Assembly: GCA_905178155.1 (NCBI GenBank)
Contig: CAJINV010000005.1
Coordinates: 8,533,591-8,597,590, forward strand
Direction: 5' to 3'
From: Amoebophrya sp. A120
Lineage: Eukaryota; Sar; Dinophyceae; Syndiniales; Amoebophryaceae
Length of the DNA: 64,000 nucleotides
The first letter of the stretch is position 1; every line of letters starts with the position of its first letter. The notes beneath the pieces were generated by a model. It did not search any database. It saw only the letters and a program-made list of their open reading frames with translations, and was not told the DNA's origin. Of the stretch, positions 41,901 to 52,544 are shown in pieces. Both the position numbers and the translations under genes were made by a program.

Positions 41901-44900
41901 TATCAAAAGGAAAAATCCCCCCTCCCCATATCGAAACGAAGTTTCTGACGCTGGATCTCTGCACACAAATCAGATTTGTCTTGCAGTAGAGGACTGCAGG
42001 CATATGCCGAGCCTCGGTCGAGAGGTTTTGACGTAGGCGCCTAGCATGGCAAACGTGTATGCCCTAAGCCCAACAGCATCACAAACCGCCTGCAAAATGC
42101 GGGGGGCTCTCTGGTCTTGCCTTCTTGCAAGACAGACGGGATTTGAGGTCACAAATGCGCATCACAAATTTTCAGACGGATACGCTTTCAATATGGGGTG
42201 GGGGCCTTTTTCCTTTTGATATGCGTGCAGAATAGCTGTGGCAAGGAGTCGTGCGCCAACAAAGCCATTTGCGATGCTGCCTGCCATATGAATTGCAAAT
42301 ATGTCTGGGTCTGGGAGATTGGGATTGCGAGATTTGTCATGCTAGTCTGGCACGACTCCGAGCTCTGTATTGTGTGGCCGCGAAGAGGAGCTCCTCTTGG
42401 CTGTCATGCAAAAACGCAGTTTCTTATGCGGAGTACTACGCAACCCTGATAGCCACGGAAAAACTTGTCATGCTGGGCGACACCCCGCATTTTTACAGTG
42501 TGCTCAATATTCCCTTCCTTGCGTCACAAGTTTCCAGACCCGGACACTTTTGCATTTGATATGCAATTGCTACGACCACCCTGATATGCATTGCAAAAGT
42601 ATCGTACTCGTATAAATGCATTACAAATTTCCTCAGCGTGAGAAATAAAATTTGTAATGCGGATTTGCCTTGGAAACAAGATTAATATTTATATTGCTTG
42701 ACTTCCGGGTTCTGTGATCACATACCCCAGACGACAGGTGACGGCGACAGGTGACGCGGAGAGGCGACGGCGACAGGCGAAACGACAGGCGAAAGGAGAG
42801 GCCAAACGACAGGCGAAAGGAGAGGCGAAACGAGAGGCGAAGCGACAGGCGCCGACGACAGGCCAAAAGCGGCAATTTCTCACGCGGTTCAGCGCCAGCA
42901 GCAGCAACAACAAAAAAGCAAAAACTCATTTATTTCCGAGAAGAAAAAAGCATCTCTGTTATTTTCAAAAATACTCATGCGCAAAAAATAATTAATTTAT
43001 TCATAATATCCGAAGCATGAAGATAGTTACTTTTTGCGTGTGAATAGAAATAAGAGAGCTGCTTTTTTCTTCTCGGAAATAAGTTATTTTTTGCGTGTGA
43101 ATAAAATAAAAGAGCTGCTTTTTTCTTCTCGGAAATAAAAAGGGCTCGTGGTTTTTTTGTTGCTGCTGCTGGTGCGGAACCGCGTCCAAGAAATAAAAGC
43201 TAGCACTGTTGGCCTGTCGCCGCCGCCTGTCCTTTCGCCTGTCGTTTTGCCTGTCGTTCTGCCTGTCGCCTCACCTGTCGCCCCACCTGTCGCCGTCGCC
43301 TGTCGCCTCCACATGTCGCCGCCCCCTGTCGCCTGGGGTGTCTGATTACAGTTACAGAACCCGGGCGCCTCGTCAGATTCGTTTTTTCTTCTCAGAAATA
43401 AACCATAAAGCCGCGACCCCCGCTGCAGCAAAGAAGTTCGAATCTATTTCGAGCATGTTTGCCAGGCGCAACGAGTAACTTTTTGCGCAGCTCTTTATTT
43501 TTCAAAAATAGAAAAGCCCTCCGGGTTCTGGTAACGCATACCCTCCGACACACAGGGTGACCACGACAGGTGACCGCGACAGGTGGCCGCGAGAGGTGGC
43601 CGCGACATTTGTCTGCGGCAGGTGGCCACGACAGGCAAACACCCTCCCCCCAATAGCGCGCCGCGAACTAAGTCACTAGCTACGCGCGCCGCGCCTGGTG
43701 TGAGGCGGGGGGCGGACGTTCCTGGCGAAGAATTCCTACGCCGCGTCCTGCGGGTGGGAGCCAAGGCAGGGGCGTAGAAATTCCATACCGCCCCGGAAAA
43801 AAAATCCGGTCCCAAGGTTGCTTTTGCGCAACACAGATCGGAGATTTCTTCCCCCGGGCGGTATGGACTTTCTACGCCGCGTCCAGCGGGCTCCAGGGTA
43901 GGGGCGTAGAAATTCCATACCGCCCTGGAAAAGAAATCCGGTCCCAAAGTTGCTTTTGCGCAACACAGATCGGGCATTTCTTTTCCCGGGCCACGGTATG
44001 GACTTTCTACGCCGCGTCCTGCGGGAGCCAGGGAAGGGGCGTAGAAATTCCATATCGCCCTGGAAAAGAAATCCCGTCCCAGCGTTGCTTTTGCGCAACA
44101 CAGATCGGAGATTTCTTTCCCCGGGCGGTATGGACTTTCTGCGCCGCGTCCTGCGGGAGCCGGGGCAGGGGCGTAGAAATTCCCTACCGTCCTGGGAAAG
44201 GAATCCGGCCCCGAAGTTGCTTGCGCGCAACACAGGTCGGAGATTTCTTTTCCCGGGCGGTATGGACTTTCTACGGCGCGTCCTTCGGGAGCCAGGGATG
44301 GGGCGTAGAAATTCTATACCGCCCTGGAAAAGAAATCCCGTCTCAAAGTTGCTTTTGCGCAACGCAGATCGGAGATTTCTTTCCCCGCACGGTATGGACT
44401 TTCTACGCCGCGCCCTGCGGGAGCCGGGGCCGGAGCGTAGAAATTCCATACCGTCCTGGGAAAGGAATCCGGCCCCGAAGTTGCTTTCGCGCAACACAGA
44501 TCGGAGATATCTTTTCCCGGGCGGTATGGACTTTCTACGCCGCGTCCTGCGGGAGCCAGGGAAGGGGCGTAGAAATTCCATACCGCCCTGGAAAAGAAAT
44601 CCCGTCCCAAAGTTGCTTTTGCGCAACACAGATCGGAGATTTCTTTCCCCGGGCGGTATGGACTTTCTACGCCGCGTCCTGCGGGAGCCGGGGCAGGAGC
44701 GTAGAAATTCCATACCGTCCTGGGAAAGGAATCCGGCCCCGAAGTTGCTTTCGCGCAACACAGATCGGAGATTTCTTTTCCCGGGCGGTATGGACTTTCT
44801 ACGCCGCGTCCTGCGGGAGCCAGGGAAGGGGCGTAGAAATTCCATACCGCCCTGGAAAAGAAATCCCGTCCCAAAGTTGCTTTTGCGCAACACAGATCGG

Positions 44901-47900
44901 AGATTTCTTTCCCCGGGCGGTATGGACTTTCTACGCCGCGTCCTGCGGGAGCCGGGGCAGGAGCGTAGAAATTCCATACCGTCCTGGGAAAGGAATCCGG
45001 CCCCGAAGTTGCTTTCGCGCAACACAGATCGGAGATTTCTTTTCCCGGGCGGTATGGACTTTCTACGCCGCGTCCTGCGGGAGCCAGGGAAGGGGCGTAG
45101 AAATTCCATACCGCCCTGGAAAAGAAATCCCGTCCCAAAGTTGCTTTTGCGCAACACAGATCGGAGATTTCTTTCCCCGGGCGGTATGGACTTTCTACGC
45201 CGCGTCCTGCGGGAGCCGGGGCAGGAGCGTAGAAATTCCATACCGTCCTGGGAAAGGAATCCGGCCCCGAAGTTGCTTTCGCGCAACACAGATCGGAGAT
45301 TTTTTTTCCCGGGCGGTATGGACTTTCTACGCCGCGTCCTGCGGGAGCCAGGGAAGGGGCGGAGAAATTCCATACCGCCCGGGAAAAGAAATCCCGTCCC
45401 ACAGTTGCTTTTGCGCAACACAGATCGGAGATTTCTTTCCCCGAGCGGTATGGACTTTCTACGCCGCGTCCTGCGGGAGCCGGGGCAGGAGCGTAGAAAT
45501 TCCATACCGTCCTGGGAAAGGAATCCGGCCCCGAAGTTGCTTTCGCGCAACACAGATCGGAGATTTCTTTTCCCGGGCGGTATGGACTTTCTACGCCGCG
45601 TCCTGCGGGAGCCAGGGAAGGGGCGGAGAAATTCCATACCGCCCGGGAAAAGAAATCCCGTCCCACAGTTGCTTTTGCGCAACACAGATCGGAGATTTCT
45701 TTCCCCGAGCGGTATGGACTTTCTACGCCGCGTCCTGCGGGAGCCGGGGCAGGAGCGTAGAAATTCCATACCGTCCTGGGAAAGGAATCCGGCCCCGAAG
45801 TTGCTTTCGCGCAACACAGATCGGAGATTTCTTTTCCCGGGCGGTATGGACTTTCTACGCCGCGTCCTGCGGGAGCCAGGGAAGGGGCGGAGAAATTCCA
45901 TACCGCCCGGGAAAAGAAATCCCGTCCCACAGTTGCTTTTGCGCAACACAGATCGGAGATTTCTTTCCCCGAGCGGTATGGACTTTCTACGCCGCGTCCT
46001 GCGGGAGCCGGGGCAGGAGCGTAGAAATTCCATACCGTCCTGGGAAAGGAATCCGGCCCCGAAGTTGCTTTCGCGCAACACAGATCGGAGATTTCTTTTC
46101 CCGGGCGGTATGGACTTTGTTCGCCGCGTCCTGCGGGAGCCACCCAGGGAAGGGGCGTAGAAATTCCATACCGCCGTGGAAAAGAAATCCCGTCCCAAAG
46201 TTGTTTTTGCGCAACACAAGTCGGGGACTTCTTTCCCCGTGCGGTATGGAATTTCTACGCTGCGCCCTGCGGGAGCCGGGGCAGAAGCGTAGAAATTCCA
46301 TACCGTCCTGGGAAAGGAATCCGGCCCCGTAGTTGCTTTCGCGCAACACAGATCGGAGATTTCTTTTCCCGGGCGGTATGGACTTTCTATGCCGCATCCT
46401 GCGGGAGCCAGGGAAGGGGCGTAGAAATTCCATAGCGCCCGGGAAAAGAAATCCTTCCCGTCCCAAAGTTGCTTTTGCGCAACACAGAGAGATCGGAGAT
46501 TTCTTTCCCCGAGCGGTATGGACTTTCTACGCCGCGTCCTGTGGGAGCCTGCCGGGGCAGGAGCGTAGAAATTCCATACCGTCCTGGGAAAGGAATCCGG
46601 CCCCCGAGTTGCTTTCGCGCAACACAGATCGGAGATTTCTTTTCCCGGGCGGTATGGACTTTCCACGCCGCGTCCTGCGGGAGCCAGGGAAGGGGCGTAG
46701 AAATTCCATACCGCCCCGGAAAAGAAATCCGGTCCCGACGTTGCTTTTGCGCAACAAAGAGCAGAGATTTCTTTCCCCGGGCGGTATGGACTTTCTACGC
46801 CGCGTCCTGCGGGAGCCCAGGCGAGGGTGTAGAAATTCCGCGCCGCCCCTGGAAAAGATATTCCCTCGCAAGGCTGCGACTGTGGAATACAGAGCGGACA
46901 TTTCTTTTTCCGGGCTATCACAACGGTAAATGAATCACATTACAAATGAATCACCATACGGAAAAAAAAAACTTTCCATGTACCGCAGTGCATGGCCCGG
47001 CTCGCACGCATAAGGAAGCGCCCAATATATACAACCAAATAACCTGAGACACAGCGACGCTCCCCAGGAAGGTCGCGCCTTTCTCGATAAGGTTTGCGCT
47101 ATTTGGTTGGTGGCTACGGGGAACGAACGCAATGGCCAGGAGTGGATGCTGGGGGCATCGTGCCTGAATAGCTTGCAAACAACTCGGGGGAAGCATTCGC
47201 AACCCAAAATACCAAGCACAAGCCCACTGCTAAAGATAGGAAAAGCGACACCATAAAAATGAAGTGATTACACCTCCATACCTTCAGGCGTAGCGCCCCG
47301 AGGGTGTCGGATTTTCTGAAAAAAGATCAACTTTTGCCAAAAATTCATCTCTTTCGAAGCAAAAAAAGAGGCGTAATCTCCTTGCGTTTTGTAGCTATCA
47401 ATTAGCCCTATGATTCATTTGACTCCTCCCGCTTAGTATCTGCTTGAATCACCCCTGCAAAAAGCCGCGATTTTTGGCATCAAATTGATGCCCGAAGCAC
47501 GACTTTTTCGCGTCAAATCACCCTAGCAGATAATAAGTGGGTTTGGCTTTTTTTTGGTCTGAAACAGGCTGCACGTCTCAAGTTAGTACACCTCCACTGC
47601 TCCACTTCTGCCACTTGGTAACAGTAGAGTAGGGCAAAAGTAAGAATAGTGCGCCAATAGCACCATGCGGGGTAGCATTATGCACCACGGTATGATGCTT
47701 TGGGGCTGGTCTTGGGGTATCTTCTATGGCATCTTCTGCGCACTACGTCTCGCAGTCTTCTCCTTACCAAAATGCGACGCCTGGGGCTTTTGGTCGCAGC
47801 CTTCTCAAGCATTCGCCCACTGCAATCTACCGACCAGCTGTGTCTGGCGCGGGGAAAAAAGCTGCAGGCGCTACGGCAGTTGGGGACGCTCCGAATTTTT

Positions 47901-50900
47901 TTTTTTTCGACCCTATGACTCTTTTGAAAGTGATTCACTTTCTCCTTTGATACGGGCGGTATGGAATTTCTACGCCATCGCCTTGGCTCCTGCAGGAGGC
48001 GGCGTAGAAATTCCCTACCATCCTGAAGACGAAGTCTCCGATCTGTATTGCACAAAAGCAGTGCTGCAATCGAGTTTCTTTTTCAGCGGCGGCTTCGAAT
48101 TTCTACGCCATCGCCTTGGCTCCTGCAGGAGGCGGCGTAGAAATTCCATACCGCCATGAGAGGGAAGTCTCCGACCTGTGATGCACAAAGGCAACTTCAA
48201 CTTTGAGACCGGACTGCTTTTCCCGGGGTGGTTTCGAATTGTCCGCCCCGCTGCCGAAGGAACACCCTGCGCCCGGCTGTAGCGCTTCGCGCACTAAGCC
48301 ACTATGCGCGCCCCTGATGCGAGGCGAGGCCGAGGGGCGGACACTGTCCGCACTGATGCCGAACACCCTTCCCCCACTACCGCTTTGCGAACTAAGCCAC
48401 TGCGCGCGCGCCTGATGTGAGGCGAGGGGCGGACTCTGTCCGCCGCGATGCCGAGCAATGTTCTCCCACTCGCGCCACTAGGGATGCGCACAAGGCCCCA
48501 GCGTGGGGACCCTGTCCCCACGCGTGGACCTTGTTTGTAATGCAAGACTTGCATTTATACGAATACGATACTTCTGCACAGGATACCTGACGCGCCGGAC
48601 TATCTGGATGATGAAGCTCCGTATGGGTGTGTCAAGATCGGAATCGTCAAAGTTGAAATAGTTTGTCATGCATAAAGTGCAGCGCAGAAGTTGCCTCTGT
48701 TGCAGAGGACGCAAGGGAGGCAGATTGTAGTGCTGGTAAGGGTCGTCGAGAATGGGGCGGGTGATTAGCATCACAGAGGGGAGCCCGTTTGCCCTAAACA
48801 GCATGACAAACTGGCTTCCGGTACGGACAAAATTTCTCATGCATCGACTAGAAACTGCGGGCCCAACTGGTATCGATTTCATGCATTACAAGTTATTTCA
48901 ACTTTGTCGACTTCAATCCTGACACTTCCATACTCCGGAAGTCTGCTTGTGGTGTGCGAAGCCTCAGGAGAAGTTATCAAGAACAAAAATCCCCCCTCCC
49001 CATATCAAAACGGAAATCTGTGATGCAGATTTGTGGCCACAAATCAGCTCTGTGATGCTAGAAGGCAAAAGATGCTGACTGTAGTGCTACCTAGCGTGGG
49101 AAAGTATTGCATCTCCAGCATGACAAGAGGCAACTGGAAGTGGGAAGCAGCATGACAAATTGCCTGCAATTCAGGCCACAACTGCGTCTCTTGGCCTTCT
49201 AGCAATACAAGTCGACTTGCGTACTCAAATACAGCATCACAAATTTCGTTTCCGATATGGGGAGGGGGGATTTTTCTTTTTGATAGAAGTGTTCGAATTT
49301 TTGGTCGACGAAGTGCACTACCGCTGGCATGGGCCAGGCAAGCCTCGGTTTGGTATCTTGAGTAAATAAGACTTCATTTACCCGGCGGCGGCCCACATCT
49401 TGTTCTGTAGATCATCTGATGTCCAATAAGTAGAAGTCATACATAGAGATGATCTAATATTCTATGCATGCTTTTAAGTATAATTCAGGTGCACCAGCCT
49501 GCTCGTGATGAGGAGCGTTTTGTTCTTTCTGATGCCAGCGTAGTTGATGTAAAAACTCTAACTTGTCATACACGACCAGCAGCCTCCAACCCTGAGAAAT
49601 ACTTTTAAGCTGTGGGGCCGTTGTGGTAGCGTGGGGATGTTTTTGCACAGGATATCGTGCTGCCGAGCATAACCCGGACAACCAGTGTCTTCAGTGGGGA
49701 GATGTGACTGCTTTCAAAATCCCTGAGCTATCAAATGCAAATATCGACGATCTGGGTCATCTGGAAGGATGCAAGTGCAACGACCGATGATGCAGCTGCA
49801 TCTGGATGCTACAAAAATCTGTAATATTGCATGAACAGCATCAGCAAAAGAGGTCCAGGAGTTTTTGCCACGGCGAGAGGGCAACATGTCTCATGCAGTA
49901 TAGGCAACAGCTACATCAGGAAGCCCTGCGCATAAAATCTGTGATGCCAGAGCATGCATGCATCACTCCACAGACATCAGGAGTGATCATGCAAAATGGA
50001 TGCATGACAAACCTTGCACCATCTTCCTTCCAGACCCAGATCATCGATATTTGCATTTGATATGAGCACGTTTTCAATAACCAGCACTGGGCGCCCTGTA
50101 CGGCTATCAACTGTAAAAATGTCTGGGTCTGGAAGATTGCTACATTTGTCATGCTTGTCTGACATGACTCAAGAATCTGTGATGCATGGGCACGCAGTTG
50201 TCGTCTTACCTGTCATGTTGGAAGGCTAAGGGCTGGGCGTCCCCTCGTAAATTAATTCGACAAACAGTAGCCTCATACCCGGTAAACTCTAGAAGAAATT
50301 ATTGGACAACGCGATTTCTATCGAAAGACAAGCACAACAGCATCTGGGACGGCCGCGACGACAGCTGTGTGGGTATCTGGATAGAAATAGCCCTGTGCAA
50401 AAACTTTTCCTAGCACCGAGGGATTAAAAGAAAAGTAAAAAACGATGAAAAACAACAACTAAGACACAGTCCCACCTACGTCGAAAAAATCACCCTAAAA
50501 GGTGGTAGCACCAGTAGTATCAGTAAAGGTGTCCTGAACACGAGAGTGTGCGGGTGAAGACAAAACCCTAGGACAGCATGCAAAAGGCCAACGAAACCGG
50601 ACGTGGAGACCGTCCGAACAACAGCACCAGGGCGGGCCTGGGCGGAAAATGCATGACAAACACCGGAAGTCGAAACAGATCATGACAAGGAAAGGCCATA
50701 ATGATACTAAAGGTGGCACCAGGGTGGAAAAATAAATGATGGCCTTGTTCGTCTCCTTGGTCTCGTTCCCACAGCCCCAGGAAAGGCTAAAGTAATTTTT
50801 TAAAAAATAATAAAGCTTTACTCTACGCGCGCATAAATTACTTTGTCTAGACCGGTCGATCCACTTCTGCCTGTACCGTCTCTATTCCGTTTTCTCTACC

Positions 50901-52544
50901 ACCCTAAGAAGTGGCGATCATATGCATAGCATGCCTAGAACAAGGGCCCACTATGACGCGTCGTCAGGGCGCAAGCTAAGTTTTCATTCCCAGTCGTCTT
51001 ACCTGTCATGCAAAAACGCAGTTTGCCATGCGGAACACGCAACACACAGGGGCCCAAAAATTTGCCATGCTTGGCTTCGTATTGCAGTGGAACTCTCATT
51101 CACTCTTAGCATCACAAGTTTCCAGACCCAGACATATTTGCAATGCATAACGGAGCACACTGTGCAAGAAGGCTATGAAAGCCTCAGAATGGAAATCCTC
51201 AAAGTGGAAATAATTTGTGATGCATGAAATGCAAGGCAAAAAAGACTGTATTGCAGAGGACACAATGGAGGCCGACTATTGTCCTGCTAGGGGTGAAGAA
51301 TTGGGCTGCTGATCAGCACGACAGAAGGGCACCCCTTTGCCTAACTAGCATGACAGACACGTTTTGAGTGCCCGGGAAATTTGTCATGCGCCGACTACAA
51401 ATGGCGCTTCAACTGGAGTTGTTTTTTTGCATTACAAATGACTTCCACTTTGAGGATTTCCAACCTGAGGCTTTCATAAAGGCTGCTGGTGCAGTGCAGT
51501 GAAATTTCCCTGCTGTTGCTGCGCCTGGAGGGTCGGCACGTGCGGTATCCACAGTAAAAAATTCCCCGTACACGTTGTACAAATGCGGTCTCCGCATCAC
51601 AAAAGTTGGTTTCGATTCTAGTTTTTAATAGCATGACAAGTTTTAATATTACGCTTCAAATTGGTACTAGAATTTGTGATGCATCTTGTACATGTACGGG
51701 AAATAAATTTGTATTGCATATGCGGCCAGAAGACCTGCATCAAAGCTTGGCAGTCTGAGGAGTACGACGGGGAGGTGGATGGCACAACTTGTACGTGTAT
51801 CAAATGCAAATATGTCTTGAGCTGGAAGGTTGGAACTTGTAATGCTGTCTGCGGATTCTAAAAATATCTGCGTTGCATGAGCAGCAAGAGGACTCAGTTC
51901 TTGGCACGCGGAGAGGGCCGCGTTTCTCATGCGTAATTAGCATCAAGAGGCTCTCAAAAAATATGTGTTGCTAGCACCAGCATCACAGACCTCACGGGTC
52001 ATGCAAAATGTGCATGACAAACCTTCCACTCTTCCAGACCCGCCAGACATATTTGCAATCCATAACGTGCGGAGGGAAGCGCGGCCTGTACGTATACGTG
52101 CGGAAGGAGGATGGAAGCACCGAGTGCGTGCCAGCAAAAGTTCTGGGACGTCGCCACACCATGACCTCGCCGTCGGCGTCTGGTCACGAGGGAGGGGTGG
52201 CTCCACCGCAGCAGGTGACCATGCGAGGAGAAGATGAAGAACATGGGGGGCGCAGCGGCAGCGGCAGCGGCAGCGGACCTGCCTCGTCCTCTACTTCCAG
52301 GAGAGTTGGCGGTCGATCCCCGAGTCGCGGTAGGCGCGGAAGTCGATCCCCGAATCGCGGTAGTCGCGGAAGTCGATCCCCGAATCGCGAGGCACGCGCC
52401 GCTTCCGCCGGTCCCGCCGCTCCCTTCCTTCATGTAGAGGACCCCTTGTATGTTAATTATCATATCCCTAACCCTGTGCGCAATGCCACACGCAGGATGG
52501 ATGATGATGATGATGATGAGCGCTCACTTCCCGTAGAAAAATAA
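38995..52544 (+). CDS. Secreted or anchored Cys-rich protein with RS-like tail, 14 exons
   Basis: Exons: 38995-39184, 39496-39723, 41837-41900, 42227-42286, 42567-42584, 48591-48621, 48938-48974, 49291-49353, 49660-49728, 50068-50104, 51155-51173, 51484-51545, 51726-51797, 52070-52544. They sum to 1425 nt, 474 aa plus TAA, with every junction in phase. Two exons are only 18 and 19 nt. Residues ~10-31 are a hydrophobic signal/anchor after a basic start. The body (~80-335) is extremely Cys-rich, including SSACCCCCAAKPC and WCSAVKFPCCCCAW, suggesting a disulfide-rich extracellular protein. The tail (398-425) repeats GSRSPNRG and ends in an Asp run. No family recognised. Cys-rich motifs appear only in the frame defined by precise introner removal, which independently supports the model. 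Three introns carry large nested insertions (1.8, 5.85 and 0.78 kb), so the transcript is mostly introner-derived sequence. Confidence 0.75.
39185..39490. mobile_element. Introner, family F (intron 1, Cys-rich gene)
   Basis: 306 bp. TATGACAGCCTCAGGTTGG on the left, TCTGAGGCTTTCATA on the right; perfect duplication TTCGC. Confidence 0.9.
39724..41831. mobile_element. Introner, family A, with a 1.8-kb insertion (intron 2)
   Basis: Left end TATGCATTGGAAATAAAGTT (degenerate A), right end ACTTTTGCATTTGATA; perfect duplication TCCCA. About 320 bp once the nested insertion at 39903-41690 is removed. Confidence 0.87.
39903..41690. mobile_element. 1.79-kb insertion with 18-bp target duplication
   Basis: Flanked by TTAGGCATGATAGAACTC at 39885-39902 and 41691-41708. 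It starts TGGTGAAACCTACTTAG and ends with a CCTCCTCCTC run. No RT or transposase motif recognised, no terminal inverted repeats seen. The long duplication suggests target-primed retroposition or a similar mechanism. Confidence 0.8.
41901..42221. mobile_element. Introner, family E (intron 3)
   Basis: 321 bp. TATCAAAAGGAAAAATCCCC on the left, GGCCTTTTTCCTTTTGATA on the right; perfect duplication TGCGT. Confidence 0.9.
42287..42561. mobile_element. Introner, family A (intron 4)
   Basis: 275 bp; flanks TGCCA/TGCAA; both A cores present. Confidence 0.88.
42715..43370. repeat. Inverted duplication of the element's 5' end
   Basis: 42715-43000 and 43060-43370 are imperfect inverted copies. GGGTTCTGTGATCACATACC and the GACAGGCGAA-type tract on the left mirror a CGCCTGTCGTTT tract and TTACAGAACCCGG on the right. 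Both arms contain TTTCCGAGAAGAAAAAAGC or its complement. A further direct copy begins near 43524. Confidence 0.75.
43735..46920. repeat. 132-bp palindromic satellite array, about 24 units
   Basis: GGTATGGACTTTCTACG recurs every 132 bp (for example 43996, 44128, 44260, 44392, 44524 and 44656, counting GTATG). Each unit is a hairpin: GCGTAGAAATTCCATACCGC on the left pairs with GCGGTATGGACTTTCTACGC on the right. Two unit types alternate (AATCCCGTCCC versus AATCCGGCCCC), making a 264-bp higher-order repeat. Because 132 is a multiple of 3, four frames stay open for 600-1060 codons; these are not genes. Edge units are diverged and carry small indels. Confidence 0.92.
46921..47950. other. Non-satellite interior of the 5.85-kb element
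   Basis: No gene or motif recognised. Confidence 0.4.
47951..48480. repeat. Diverged satellite relatives and repeated 3'-end segments
   Basis: Two copies of AATTTCTACGCCATCGCCTT followed by GGAGGCGGCGTAGAAATTCC (near 47960 and 48108) resemble the 132-bp hairpin stem. Beyond 48240, tandem variants of GAACTAAGCCACT and GAGGCGAGGGGCGGAC match the interior of the 313-bp element at 54220-54300. Confidence 0.7.
48622..48932. mobile_element. Introner, family G (intron 6)
   Basis: 311 bp; TATGGGTGTGTCAAGATCGG on the left; perfect duplication CTCCG. Confidence 0.9.
48975..49285. mobile_element. Introner, family E (intron 7)
   Basis: 311 bp; TATCAAGAACAAAAATCCCC on the left, GGATTTTTCTTTTTGATA on the right; perfect duplication GAAGT. 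Confidence 0.9.
49354..49654. mobile_element. Introner, family B, degenerate left end (intron 8)
   Basis: 301 bp. TATCTTGAGTAAATAAGAC on the left, GTGGGGATGTTTTTGCACAG then GATA on the right; flanks TTTGG/TCGTG are diverged. Without removal the frame stops at 49369. With removal plus 5 bp the next Cys-containing exon is in frame. Confidence 0.75.
49729..50062. mobile_element. Introner, family A (intron 9)
   Basis: 334 bp with expanded core GACGATCTGGGTCATCTGG; perfect duplication TGAGC. Confidence 0.88.
50105..51149. mobile_element. Introner, family A, with a 775-bp insertion (intron 10)
   Basis: Left TATCAACTGTAAAAATGTCT, right ACATATTTGCAATGCATA; flanks ACGGC/ACGGA. About 250 bp without the nested insertion. 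Confidence 0.86.
50218..50992. mobile_element. 775-bp insertion with 18-bp target duplication
   Basis: Flanked by GTCGTCTTACCTGTCATG at 50200-50217 and 50993-51010. No coding capacity or terminal inverted repeats recognised. The duplication length matches that of the 39903-41690 insertion. Confidence 0.82.
51174..51478. mobile_element. Introner, family F (intron 11)
   Basis: 305 bp; TATGAAAGCCTCAGAATGG on the left, CCTGAGGCTTTCATA on the right; perfect duplication AAGGC, which allows GC-AG. Confidence 0.9.
51546..51720. mobile_element. Introner, variant family (intron 12)
   Basis: 175 bp. TATCCACAGTAAAAAATTCC then CGTACACGTTGTAC on the left; the right has GTACATGTACGGGAAAT and ends TATTGCATA. 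Perfect duplication TGCGG. The outer right end is not the mirror of the left, so it may be a mosaic or deleted copy. Confidence 0.75.
51798..52064. mobile_element. Introner, family A (intron 13)
   Basis: 267 bp; left core degenerate (GTCTTGAGCTGGAAGG), right core CTTCCAGACCCGCCAGACAT; perfect duplication ACGTG. Confidence 0.88.

Larger units (their letters stand above)
42683..48534. mobile_element. 5.85-kb Helitron-like element (large copy)
   Basis: Shares both ends with the 313-bp element at 54067-54379. The 5' end is TAATATTTATATTGCTTGAC. The 3' end has the hairpin CGTGGGGAC-CCT-GTCCCCACG, then a short tail ending CTTGT. Both inserted at AT^TT without duplication. The interior holds extra copies of its own 5' end (one inverted), the 132-bp satellite and repeats of its 3' end. 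No helicase gene is visible, so it would be non-autonomous. The Helitron/Helentron assignment is an inference. Confidence 0.6.
42585..48585. mobile_element. Introner, family H, with a 5.85-kb insertion (intron 5)
   Basis: Left end TATGCATTGCAAAAGTATCG, right end ATACGATACTTCTGCACAGG then ATA; perfect duplication CCTGA 6 kb apart. About 150 bp after removing 42683-48534, the normal length for family H. Confidence 0.88.

Noticed and set aside
43736-46929. Very long ORFs on both strands (up to 1061 codons) with RRKSIPPGKRNLRSVLR-like repeats
   Set aside because: The 132-bp satellite period is a multiple of three, so any open frame stays open; four frames are open at once and the unit is a palindrome. 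No protein family is matched.
49291-49369. Stop at 49369 as the end of the Cys-rich gene
   Set aside because: Exon 8 read in that frame does not follow from exon 7 once the duplication is removed. The correct frame continues through a degenerate family B introner to Cys-containing exons ending at 52544.
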